Assembly: GCA_041674705.1 (NCBI GenBank)
Contig: JBAYVF010000006.1
Location: forward strand, 25,021 to 89,020
From: Aquincolibacterium sp041674705
Lineage (GTDB): Bacteria > Omnitrophota > Omnitrophia > Omnitrophales > Aquincolibacteriaceae
Direction: 5' to 3'
DNA: 64,000 nucleotides
Shown here: in pieces, positions 25,001 to 31,569 of the stretch
How the letters are laid out: the number at the start of each line of letters is the position of its first letter
Position numbering within the stretch: the first letter of the stretch is position 1
Position numbers and translations under genes: made by a program
The notes under the pieces: model-generated
The model's input: the letters and a program-made list of their open reading frames with translations, nothing else
The model's database searches: none
Told to the model about the DNA's origin: nothing

Positions 25001-27107
25001 CTTTATTTCCACCTGTCAGCATTAATGTGCCTTTAAATTTCCTGGAGGCTAGCACTTCAGGCACGGATGACGGTTCGGAGGATACAAATTCGATCAAAGA
25101 TCCTTTTTCCGGAAATTGATAACGGTCTAAAAGAAGTTGCCAAATCCGCTGGGCAGCCACACGGCGGTCCTTTTCAGGGATCTTTTCGAGCCTTGAATTT
25201 AAAGGAACTTCTTGGTCGTCGCGCGATTCGCTTCGGCGAGACATTACATTTTTTTTAAGGGAAAGATCCTGGGCATGAACTGATCCCATTTCGTCAATAC
25301 CAGCAGCTTGCCTTCCATTCGTTTCCTGCATCTCGAAGCGAGTGGTTCGCTCATGATTTAAATCTCGCATTTCAGCTCTTCCAATCACACGATGGAGCGT
25401 TCCAAGATCGGCGTTGCGGTCTGCATACAGAGCATTGGCTACGGCCAAAACCTCCATGCGGCCTTCAGAGCGAGCAAAAATGCGCTCGGCCGGGACCATG
25501 GTTGCAGGGGCCAAAGGTTTTGTGGCAATTGCCCGCTCGAACGGAAAGTCACCGTCTGTCATAAGCTTTTTATAGAACGCTTCGTGACGAGGGCTGGGCT
25601 TGGTGATTCGCGGACTGACGACGAGGTAACTGATCCCTTTGACTTCGAGGACGCGTTTGATGTTCTCCTTATGGAATCCTCCATATACCAAAATTGCCGG
25701 CTCGATGCCGGGCAATTTCGAACTCGAAGTTCGAAGCTCGAAGTTCGAAGTTTCGGCATTATCTTTGTTCTTTGCGTTTTGCTCTTTTCCCTTTTCAAGA
25801 AAATATTTATCCAACATCTCCGAAAGTGAATTGTCACGCTGATGGGCGATTTCGTAGAATTTAATCGCATCCTTGATGTTTTGCTCCCACATCCGGGAGA
25901 GGATAAGCGTCTTTGGCGACTGGCTGAAAATAAACTTAGCGAAGGAATCCGTATCAAATGTTTTAAGGCTGTTTTTGACCGCCTCATATTCTTCTTGGGA
26001 TACTTGAAGGTCGTTCAGACGGTCGAGAAGGCTTAGGATTTTGTAATACTCAAGAAGCTGCTTATCTTCCGCCTTATGCAAGTAAGTTTCCGCGACCGCT
26101 TGCTCAAGTTTAATAAGCTCGCCGAAGATTTCACGGGCATCAATGTGTTTGGCTTTTTCGATGACAGCCGGATCATTCGAGCGAATGGCTTCAAGAATAA
26201 AGCTGAAAAGACCGTCAGCGTGGAGCGCAGAGCGTTTAACGCTTAGCTTTTTGTCGTTTCTGTCCCCTCTACGCTCTACGCTATCCGCTAGTGAAAATGT
26301 CCTTCCAAGATAAGTAAAAAGGTCGAGCTTCTTGGCATCGAACTGTTCCTTGATCTTGAGCCATTCCTTGAGCGCTTTTGGAAACCGGGCATCGGCAAGT
26401 GACTTTAATTCCTTTTCGAGCGCCTTGAGATCTTTGGTGATGACGTCTTTCTTTGCCGCAGAGAGACGGTATTGTCCGATGTTTTCTTTGTGGAGCTTTA
26501 GGGAATCAGCGCCAACGAGGTTGAAATCCTTTGTCCGGTTAATGTGGGCGTATTCCGCACCGCCTACGCGAAGATGGTCCATCAGGAAGTAAGAGACCTT
26601 TTCTTTGATCGTGAGGTCTTTGATGAACCCGAAATAGTTGTCCGTAGGCACCGGGCCTTCATAGCCCTCCTCGAAGACTGTCTTAATGCCGTCATGCGCG
26701 ACTAGGTGGTTGATGATCTTGGCGATATTTTCCTGAGCTTCGAGCGAGTCATGGGCGTCTTGCAGAAAGACTATGGTCTTTCTGCCGGATATCGGATGAA
26801 GGATGGAGGATGGCGCCAAACCTTTGGTTTTCAGTTCTTCGCCATCCGCCATCCGCTGCCCGCCATCCGGGGCAAAATAGACCTCGTCTATTTTGCCAAG
26901 TTCGGGAGGGATCCGGATCTTTACATCACGGACCAGGCGAGAAAGATCCTTGGATGGATCCCCTCCCTGAACATTGGCATTGACTGGTTGGGCGAATGCA
27001 GGGGGCACATAGTTGAGAAGGCCTGTAAACAGAAAAAGCGCCGCTGTGATAATGGCGACGCCTCTTTTGAATGGGTTTCTCCCGAAGGGAGTATTTTGTA
27101 TTCTCAT
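19008..27107 (-). CDS. Giant secreted-type multidomain protein (ChaN/TraB-like, SelO-like, methyltransferase-like, radical SAM)
   Basis: One uninterrupted frame of 2699 codons. The N-terminus is a signal peptide (KRGVAIITAALFLFTGLL, then PPAFAQ at about 39). Residues about 110-500 look like a ChaN/TraB-type domain (FLQDAHDSLEAQENI, FEEGYEGP, late GGFHKEN). Residues about 840-1250 resemble the SelO protein-AMPylating pseudokinase: LGSGRA at 940, DGFLDLPTAVWEAIVSN, and HGAWSAGNISVEGRMLDYD, where N1080 and D1089 match the metal ligands. Residues about 1530-1700 look methyltransferase-like (EVAPGSGSQ from 1550). Residues about 1895-2150 are radical SAM (Cys 1912, 1916, 1919; LLGGEPLL; TTNGTPL), followed by a possible helix-turn-helix near 2240. 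RSExR motifs recur throughout. Three palindromic repeats are read in frame. The signal peptide and radical SAM assignments are firm, the rest moderate; the overall function is unknown. Confidence 0.75.
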   Translation of the reverse strand: MRIQNTPFGRNPFKRGVAIITAALFLFTGLLNYVPPAFAQPVNANVQGGDPSKDLSRLVRDVKIRIPPELGKIDEVYFAPDGGQRMADGEELKTKGLAPSSILHPISGRKTIVFLQDAHDSLEAQENIAKIINHLVAHDGIKTVFEEGYEGPVPTDNYFGFIKDLTIKEKVSYFLMDHLRVGGAEYAHINRTKDFNLVGADSLKLHKENIGQYRLSAAKKDVITKDLKALEKELKSLADARFPKALKEWLKIKEQFDAKKLDLFTYLGRTFSLADSVERRGDRNDKKLSVKRSALHADGLFSFILEAIRSNDPAVIEKAKHIDAREIFGELIKLEQAVAETYLHKAEDKQLLEYYKILSLLDRLNDLQVSQEEYEAVKNSLKTFDTDSFAKFIFSQSPKTLILSRMWEQNIKDAIKFYEIAHQRDNSLSEMLDKYFLEKGKEQNAKNKDNAETSNFELRTSSSKLPGIEPAILVYGGFHKENIKRVLEVKGISYLVVSPRITKPSPRHEAFYKKLMTDGDFPFERAIATKPLAPATMVPAERIFARSEGRMEVLAVANALYADRNADLGTLHRVIGRAEMRDLNHERTTRFEMQETNGRQAAGIDEMGSVHAQDLSLKKNVMSRRSESRDDQEVPLNSRLEKIPEKDRRVAAQRIWQLLLDRYQFPEKGSLIEFVSSEPSSVPEVLASRKFKGTLMLTGGNKAVLRNLERYRHLLPGAKIIPVLLDAFNQGSGFLNPVDGVIVNAFTRMSSEDSSRGLDWKSFFIKASPAFVIASRDALLRNDRISSDDFRRAKDLFEQISASVPKNTRDLESEMIVETEGFESDSWMAFCLRPILSLEQEMRKEPQALDRLGRSSFIRQTAYKDPVESMAGIYGNRAMLGRFLPPWTDSKNMLDAIERQFSVATLKRGQGSDGLKLEKYLPVFVDYQFDPTGIATNGNLGSGRAFYIGSRFNVKGVKTALVSHESDKWHSDGFLDLPTAVWEAIVSNSLHYDLRTGTAPVLGIIDAVKTFDNPSWPGSREAAALLVRMDDGSLDRPTHLFKKNEPLNKKRMLRVATMFGKGEAEKFIERIFHGAWSAGNISVEGRMLDYDTVLSVRHRPPQVVGKTFYTTNLFGLEQNGQLMILEGLAQSEVNRGKVSLKDLKHAMEEAYASQIRTRFLDLMGLSTPFKDAVGQQFERELKILADEFQALSRMMLPRYNAWDIHAPDHDELAVFDFSNFFRYYPLLRRSPQWSIEKAFFLLLNPDAETERKENDAIPDFMKRYVEEHGYVVQDDGMLEDCCRRALFFIFAYDSLFAKIRGSVFAPLEDSAEMKAYIVNEDRSYLSPLFGRRIKQNLVEMYQGRKIKAERFSLLIDKIVQASRRVPSRIFDNYYLADMELYVNGYSGKLLSKDGSFRFFTAFFDQEEMPKEQGSWSIRLNGKKYDCAIERHDDEMWVISPAFDNQKLLENLVPTLLFKNRKFRLQSLGPSRPVFAPFMKDDPSVIKGLERLQQMRQVSSMDTNGKAGSPGMSFDLSQFDPARMTWDQFMGLIWQDIFKKIQLPKDGVVVEVAPGSGSQIAWGLKKYGFLGTVYVLEPAKVIKKAVDSYQRLVPGVKVVSIQKTLREGMESLPRNPHLVVGNHALDDMFLGEILPLKEVAEIFDHSDRLPASVAVKAWRRAEKGLSVLKRLVSEGRVLRDWICLMAEVTPQWLILNHYLSYYYSEKGCHFPNQEGFSLLARLSHMFLGLGCDVEFLRRRFIETSDLWVAIRPGKARSLRDSQRNKPNRTALDKRSEMRLKQEPAAEKEPNDKNPRGAEMLSSIDSSKEFARVDGLGLDSVDLIEQGPRPDNKFTDLPRIESQENWEQSPLSPISDQMPPDAAEAPGHNQTKSSVPYIREMRLMDDSLTPVRIGEGLYQIADETSLSIVMTDLCNGNCAFCINKTGSQHSGEAVARNFPQKLSKAMSAYHVKDVVLLGGEPLLARHLGEVLGELDKVKDQLDEVTVTTNGTPLRDKNILELVGNSSITSVNISYHHYDKKRNDAIMETSTLTIGEIEEINRFLMSRGKTLRVNLIAFKSGIDNVSDLERFAESFSNKIDVIKLTPMYPTASYETIDSVSEFTKSHAFSRQEWMQLLDGLSAKGEVLAENEDIFGVQRTLIKLPSGVKILFVNPYTDKKEPTKIRSVKILSDGKMSLSWLGHGPDLMTAPVEFPRIPDTGEEKEIFTADGREMKAAEADRAMAKDITVRSEMRSEDAAVASLSHYPINSIVGGFKVEEVASLLGISEAETQTRLAALTTEGTLLRFHVTTGKEPDQSEQSFREGKLTIDEFLERESAFYRGQGAERFLMAGSLLRKAALTLKRGELSDEHLYQMAEALTLLFGDKLNYTLRQALGLWSSAEVYLQEEEVAEIAEINNRLEMINKRNQGIQRDIFSKKIPFDNQYRQDWKKMSRTDVVSLIKEVLVEIKKGIDDIRWLQAQDVGGLENRLRANPIDRADALLTLMAYKKGLQTGLAQLEMVYGIYSETMTDQAVASGDAAMAKDAPVRSEARVQPIAPIMNKAVLVIEQTTIDLMTATDFKKLLCLAGTRRSEIRLVIPDVVHGQYSNRVVALRSVATVDIRLPEMARSGKIPVFGFSDMERDTVGAFKARLGRAEPRIVPHLQECFALDGMDGIVLALLVNRPEDLQMKNGFLYDQTGRFRSEVRAFVEALVQNYVVISSAA
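25718..25758. repeat. In-frame repeat in giant gene, 'tcgaagttcgaag' family
   Basis: A run of TTCGAAC, TCGAAGT, TCGAAGC and TCGAAGT units, each nearly self-complementary, lies within the coding sequence. It encodes the polar stretch ETSNFELRTSSSK between the helical region and the GGFHKEN segment. Confidence 0.65.
26217..26289. repeat. In-frame palindromic repeat in giant gene, 'agcgttaagcg' family
   Basis: The left arm AGCGTGGAGCGCAGAGCG is complementary, with few mismatches, to the right arm CGCTCTACGCTATCCGCT. In the centre, GTTTAACGCTTAGC resembles the intergenic repeat at 36471-36560. It is translated as a basic insert (SVERRGDRNDKKLSVKRS). Confidence 0.65.
26786..26869. repeat. In-frame palindromic repeat in giant gene, 'ggatggagg' family
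   Basis: GGATGAAGGATGGAGGATGG is answered by CGCCATCCGCCATCCGC and CCCGCCATCC. It is translated near residues 80-107, between the signal peptide region and the first domain. Intergenic relatives are at 13931-13979 and 49368-49436. Confidence 0.7.
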
Positions 27108-27368
27108 TTGCCTGGTCCGACAAACTTTTACAAATCGCTTAGTAATCGGAAAGGTAACACCTATCTCCAGGATGTCAAACTGACGGCTAAGTGGGACACC
27201 TTATACGTGTTCCATGTTATAAATTGCTATATATTGCAAATTTTTAACTTAAAAAAACTCAACAAGGAATTGCACCACTGACCCAATTCATGGAACGTTC
27301 ACAATCCCGAACGCGAAATGATCTGCAGAATCTCTCTCATCTCTCAGAAAGCTTCCAGGATACTCTCG

Positions 27369-27396
27369 TTGACTTTCACGAAATTCCTTCTATAAT
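27369..27396 (+). promoter_or_regulatory. Promoter of the nusA-infB operon
   Basis: TTGACT (27369-27374), a 16-base spacer and a perfect TATAAT (27391-27396) lie 88 bases before the nusA start, with transcription predicted to begin near 27403. The rest of the 376-base divergent gap (27108-27368) is AT-rich and holds no recognisable gene. A promoter for the giant gene must lie there but is not clear. Confidence 0.85.
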
Positions 27397-27420
27397 ACGC
27401 TTATCAATTTTGGGAATGCG

Positions 27421-27454
27421 AAGAAGTGGGCGCACAAACCCACTTCTTTTTTTT
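27421..27454 (+). terminator. Intrinsic terminator / attenuator in the nusA leader
   Basis: The stem AGAAGTGGG / CCCACTTCT with an 8-base loop is followed at once by a run of eight T. It lies about 20 nt downstream of the predicted transcription start and 30 nt before nusA, inside the leader. Similar leader hairpins occur before rimP-nusA operons elsewhere, so attenuation, perhaps NusA autoregulation, is likely. Confidence 0.8.
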
Positions 27455-27483
27455 CTCCGAAAACGGAAGGAATCAGGGACAAA

Positions 27484-28728
27484 ATGTCACAGGATTTGCT
27501 CGCTTCACTGGAATATATCGAAAAAGAGAAGGGGATCACCAAAGAGGTCCTCTTGGATGCGCTCCGTCATGCCCTGATTTCCGCCTGCCGCAAAGGTTCT
27601 CCGGAAAAAGGAGACGCCTTTGACGTTCAAATTGATCCCAAGACCTTTCGCATCACCATGTTTCTGGACGGGAAAGAGATCAATGATCCCCGTTTCGGAC
27701 GTATTGCCGCGCAAACCGCCAAACAAGTCATCATTCAGAAAATCCGCGAAGCCGAACGCGAATCCATTTTTGAAGAATACAGCCACAAGCAGGGCGACAT
27801 CGTTTCCGGAAGCGTTCATCGGATCGAATCGAAAGCAATCATTGTGGACTTCGGAAAAACCGAAGGCATCTTGCCCGCGCGCGAACAATCACCGCTCGAC
27901 AGTTTCCGTCAGGGGAATGTGGTGCGCGCCTACGTGATGGAAGTGAAAAAAACATCCAAAGGGCCAGAGGTCATTTTGTCGAGAACCCATCCGGACCTTG
28001 TGACGCAATTTTTTGAAATGGAAGTGCCGGAAATTCACGACGGGCTCGTAAAGGTTAAGGCCGTCGCGCGTGAGGCCGGATCCCGCACCAAGATCGCCGT
28101 AACTTCGTCCGATGAAAAGATCGATTGCGTCGGCTCCTGCGTGGGCGTTCGCGGGCAGCGCGTCAAAAGCATTGTGCGTGAGCTTGGCGGTGAAAAGATC
28201 GATATTATCCGTTATAGCGACGACATCGAGACCTACATTAAAAACGCAATGGCGCCGGCCGAGCTGAAAAAGATCACGCTTAATCCGGACCGGCAAAGCG
28301 CCGAGATCCTGGTTGAAGACGATCAGTTGTCGCTTGCCATCGGGAAAAAGGGCCAGAATGTGCGTCTTGCGTCCAAACTGATCGGCTGGGAACTCGACGT
28401 GCGTAGCGCCACGCAAAAGATCCCTCTCGGTTCGCTGGATGGCATCGGAGAAAAGACAGAGCAGATCCTTAAGGAAGCCGGGATACAGGGGCTTCGGGAA
28501 CTCCTTCGAAAAACAGTGGAAGAGCTTTCCGAGATCCCGGGCATCGGTCCCAAGACCGCCGAGAAGATCCTCGCGTCGGCTAAAGAAGCCGCGACAAAAA
28601 AAGGCGAAGCGGGTAAAATCATCGAGAAAGCGGTTCCGGCGGAAACGCCCGAGGCGAATAACGCCGCGGAAGAAATAGAAAAGAAGGCTCCTGAGGCTGA
28701 AAAGGGGCAGGAAGAGGCGGGTGCGTAA
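27484..28728 (+). CDS. nusA: Transcription termination/antitermination factor NusA
   Basis: A 414-residue NusA. The N-terminal RNA-polymerase-binding domain (LASLEYIEKEKGITKEVLLDALRHALISA) is followed by an S1 domain (GDIVSGSVHRI), two KH domains (GVRGQRVKSIVRELGGEKID; LAIGKKGQNVRLASKLIGWELDV) and a helix-hairpin-helix tail (LDGIGEKTEQILKEAG; IPGIGPKTAEKI). The last 40 residues are Glu/Ala/Lys rich. It heads the operon behind an attenuator. rimP, which usually precedes nusA, is absent from the leader. Confidence 0.97.
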   Translation: MSQDLLASLEYIEKEKGITKEVLLDALRHALISACRKGSPEKGDAFDVQIDPKTFRITMFLDGKEINDPRFGRIAAQTAKQVIIQKIREAERESIFEEYSHKQGDIVSGSVHRIESKAIIVDFGKTEGILPAREQSPLDSFRQGNVVRAYVMEVKKTSKGPEVILSRTHPDLVTQFFEMEVPEIHDGLVKVKAVAREAGSRTKIAVTSSDEKIDCVGSCVGVRGQRVKSIVRELGGEKIDIIRYSDDIETYIKNAMAPAELKKITLNPDRQSAEILVEDDQLSLAIGKKGQNVRLASKLIGWELDVRSATQKIPLGSLDGIGEKTEQILKEAGIQGLRELLRKTVEELSEIPGIGPKTAEKILASAKEAATKKGEAGKIIEKAVPAETPEANNAAEEIEKKAPEAEKGQEEAGA

Positions 28729-28729
28729 C

Positions 28730-30937
28730 ATGGCCGAAAAGAAAGAAAAAGCCAAAGAAAAAAAAGCAGCGATCAAAAAACCCTCCAAAGCCCCTGCCGA
28801 GAAAAAAACGGCGTCCCAAAAATCCGTCACAACGAAGACGGTGAAAGAAAAAAAATCTGCCGTTAAAGCCTCGCCTAAAACAAAAATTGCCGCAGAGATC
28901 AAAACCCATGAAAAGAAATCCGTTGTAGAAATAAAGTCTCCCGCAGCGAAGCCTGCGGCCCCAGCCGTTTCGAAAGTTGTTGCAGTTCCGCCCATAAAAA
29001 AATCAGAAGCGCCCGTCGTTCCCATTCACGAGAAGAAGCCTGAGCCTAAACCTGTCGAGCGTAAAGCCCCGGAGGTCTCGCCGTCCAAGGCGGTCCCTGT
29101 CGTGGAAGCGCCTAAAGCAAAGGTAGAAGTCCCGGCGCCGCAAGCTCCCAAAGCAGTTGTTCCTCCGCCTCCTCCCGTGAAACCTGTTGTGGAGATCCGT
29201 TTTCCGATCACCGTCGGGAATTTGGCTCAAAGAATGAATCGAAGGATCCCGGAGGTCATTAAAGCGCTTATGGGAATCGGCATTTTCGCGAACGTGAATC
29301 AGCTTTTAAATGAAGAGATCGTTTATGCCGCCGGGGAAGCTCTCGGGATCGAGATCCGTAAAAAAGCGGATGAGGCCAAAGAGATCATCGAAAGCGGCGT
29401 CGAAGAAGATTCTACCAAGCTGAAGCCGCGCCCGCCGGTTGTGACCATGATGGGGCATGTCGACCATGGGAAGACATCTCTCCTGGACGCGATCCGCAAC
29501 ACGAACGTGGCGGCCAAGGAAAAAGGGTTTATTACTCAGCATATCGGCGCATATGGCGTGGATATCCCAGGCAAAGGGCATGTGACATTTCTAGACACGC
29601 CGGGCCATGAGGCCTTTACGGCCATGCGTGCCCGTGGCGCGAACGTAACGGATGTGGTGGTTCTCGTGGTGGCGGCCGATGATGGCGTGATGCCCCAAAC
29701 GATCGAGGCCATTGACCATGCCCGCGAGGCCGGGTGTCCGATCGTTGTGGCCATGAATAAAACAGATCTCGCGAATGCCAACCCCGCCAAGGTGCTGGGC
29801 GAACTTCAGAAGATCGGACTCGTGCCGGAAGAGTGGGGCGGCAAGACGATCGTTGTGAAAGTTTCCGCGAAGACCGGCAAAGGGATTGAAGATCTTCTGG
29901 ATATGCTACTTCTCGAGGCCGAAGTACTGGAGTTAAAAGCGAACCCCGATCGTTTGGCCGTGGGCATTGTGATCGAAAGCCATATTTCCAAAGGAAGCGG
30001 GCCCGTTGCGAGCGTGGTCGTTCAAAAAGGGACGCTCAAGCTCGGCGACATTGTCGTTGCCGGGCAATTTACGGGACGCATTCGTGCCATGAAAAATGAT
30101 CGCGCCAAAACAGTGCGCGAAGCCGGACCCGCTTATGCGGTAGAGCTTTCCGGTTTAAACGGCGTGCCCGAAGCCGGAGAAACGGTTTATGCGGTGGCGG
30201 ATGAGAAGACCGCCAGAACGATTACGGAACAAAAGATCCTTGAGCTCCGCGAGCGGCAAATGCGTGGAACCCCGAAACACATGTCGCTTGAAAGTCTCTA
30301 TTCCAAGTTATCCGAAGGGAATTTCAAGGAGCTGAAGATCATTCTCAAGGCGGACACGCAGGGTTCCATCGAGGCGCTCACCCAGTCGCTTGATAAGATC
30401 AGCTCTGAAAAATGCCGGCTCCATGTCATTCATGGCATTGTCGGAGGGATCAACGAATCGGACGTAATGCTTGCCGCGGCCTCCGATGCGATCATCATCG
30501 GTTTCCACGTGAAAGCCGATCCGAAGGCGCAGATCCTGGCCGAGCAAGAAGGTGTCGACCTCCGTTTTTACAGCATCATTTATGACGCGGTTGAGAAGAT
30601 CCGCAAGGCGATGGAAGGTATTCTGGAGCCGGATCTTAAGGAGGTTGTTGAGGGCAAGACCAAGGTTCGTCAGATCTTCAAGTCCTCCCGGGTCGGGAAT
30701 ATCGGCGGAGCGATCGTGATGAAAGGCCGTATCACGCGGCAACACCGCGTGCGCCTTGTGCGTAACAATGTGGTGATCTTTGACGGGAAGTTGTCGTCTC
30801 TCAAGCGTTTCAAAGACGACGTTAAAGAAGTCGCCGAAGGTTATGAGTGCGGGGTGGCTCTGGAAGGTTTCAATGATCTTCGCGAAGGGGACATGCTGGA
30901 ATCTTATCGCATCGATAAGTTTGCCGCAAAATTATAA
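28730..30937 (+). CDS. infB: Translation initiation factor IF-2
   Basis: A 735-residue IF-2, the GTPase that places initiator tRNA on the 30S subunit. The first 150 residues are a low-complexity Lys/Ala/Pro-rich linker (many KEKKA and VPAP-type stretches). The IF2 N-domain (ITVGNLAQRMNRRIPEVIKALM) is followed by the G domain with GHVDHGKTSLLD near residue 243, DTPGHEAFTAMRARG and NKTD. Domains II, III and C2 follow, ending YECGVALEGFNDLREGDMLESY. ATG 28730 is chosen, one base after the nusA stop; an upstream GTG (28721) lies inside nusA. Length is normal. Confidence 0.97.
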   Translation: MAEKKEKAKEKKAAIKKPSKAPAEKKTASQKSVTTKTVKEKKSAVKASPKTKIAAEIKTHEKKSVVEIKSPAAKPAAPAVSKVVAVPPIKKSEAPVVPIHEKKPEPKPVERKAPEVSPSKAVPVVEAPKAKVEVPAPQAPKAVVPPPPPVKPVVEIRFPITVGNLAQRMNRRIPEVIKALMGIGIFANVNQLLNEEIVYAAGEALGIEIRKKADEAKEIIESGVEEDSTKLKPRPPVVTMMGHVDHGKTSLLDAIRNTNVAAKEKGFITQHIGAYGVDIPGKGHVTFLDTPGHEAFTAMRARGANVTDVVVLVVAADDGVMPQTIEAIDHAREAGCPIVVAMNKTDLANANPAKVLGELQKIGLVPEEWGGKTIVVKVSAKTGKGIEDLLDMLLLEAEVLELKANPDRLAVGIVIESHISKGSGPVASVVVQKGTLKLGDIVVAGQFTGRIRAMKNDRAKTVREAGPAYAVELSGLNGVPEAGETVYAVADEKTARTITEQKILELRERQMRGTPKHMSLESLYSKLSEGNFKELKIILKADTQGSIEALTQSLDKISSEKCRLHVIHGIVGGINESDVMLAAASDAIIIGFHVKADPKAQILAEQEGVDLRFYSIIYDAVEKIRKAMEGILEPDLKEVVEGKTKVRQIFKSSRVGNIGGAIVMKGRITRQHRVRLVRNNVVIFDGKLSSLKRFKDDVKEVAEGYECGVALEGFNDLREGDMLESYRIDKFAAKL

Positions 30938-30954
30938 AAAGGCAAGCCTTTTAA

Positions 30955-31082
30955 ACTCCAATCACCAAGAAACAAGAACCAAACAAACTCCAACAACCAA
31001 AATCCAAACGTTAACAAAAAGAAATTTTTGTTTTTGATTATTGGTATTTGGTCATTGCTTGGTTATTGGATCTTGGAATTTT
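30955..31082. repeat. Palindromic repeat, 'caccaagaaacaagaacc / ttggtatttggtcattgc' family
   Basis: The infB-rbfA gap consists of AATCACCAAGAAACAAG and CCAAACAAACTCC units. They are followed by their complements GATTATTGGTATTTGG, TTGCTTGGTTATTGG and ATCTTGGAATTTTG around GTTAACAAAAAGAAATTTTTG. A rather long imperfect hairpin would form in the operon transcript. Confidence 0.6.
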
Positions 31083-31128
31083 GTATTTCGACAAAGAAAT
31101 TTTCTTTGAACGCCAGGGGATGACTCCT

Positions 31129-31569
31129 ATGCAAGGAAAACGGACCGAACGCGTGGCATCCCTCCTTCAAATGGAATTGGGCACGCTTATTCTGGAAAGG
31201 ATCAAAGATCCGCGTCTGGGTTTTGTGACCGTCATGCATGTCAAGATCACCCCGGACCTCAAGTCTGCCGTAGTGTTCATCAGCGTGATGGGGGATAAGA
31301 AGAAAAAAGAAGAAACGCTCAAGGTCCTCGAGCGCGCGGCGGGGTTCCTTCAGCACGAGGTGGGTCTGGCGATCCAGATGCGTTACACGCCGAAGCTTCA
31401 ATTTGAGTTGGACGACTCTCTCGACAAGGATTTTGAAATAGGCCAGGTTATTCACAAGATCGAAGAAAAGGACAAGCCCAATTCTCCATCAGAAAATTCA
31501 AAGGTTAATTGGACTAGCCCTGGCGACCTTCTATCAGAAAAAAATCAAAGCCAGGACAAGGCCGCTTAA
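31129..31569 (+). CDS. rbfA: Ribosome-binding factor A with repeat-encoded C-terminal tail
   Basis: A 146-residue RbfA, needed for 16S rRNA 5'-end maturation and cold growth. The core matches the family: RTERVASLLQMELGTLILERIKDPRLGFVTV, then VKITPDLKSAVVFISVMG, LERAAGFLQHEVGLAIQMRYTPKLQFELDDSLD. The start at ATG 31129 is set by the AGGGG site upstream and by the family N-terminus. The final 30 residues (KPNSPSENSKVNWTSPG onward) come from a 90-bp palindromic element at 31471-31560 and are homologous to an insert in FtsK. Its TAA overlaps the truB start (TAATG). Confidence 0.93.
   Translation: MQGKRTERVASLLQMELGTLILERIKDPRLGFVTVMHVKITPDLKSAVVFISVMGDKKKKEETLKVLERAAGFLQHEVGLAIQMRYTPKLQFELDDSLDKDFEIGQVIHKIEEKDKPNSPSENSKVNWTSPGDLLSEKNQSQDKAA
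31471..31560. repeat. 90-bp palindromic element, copy in rbfA
   Basis: Contains CCCAATTCT with GGTTAATTGG and GCCCTGGCG with AAAGCCAGG, two hairpins in tandem. It aligns without gaps with 37310-37399 in ftsK, 75 of 90 bases identical by my count, and is read in the same frame. On the other strand it follows the order of the intergenic element ending at 39871. Confidence 0.85.
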
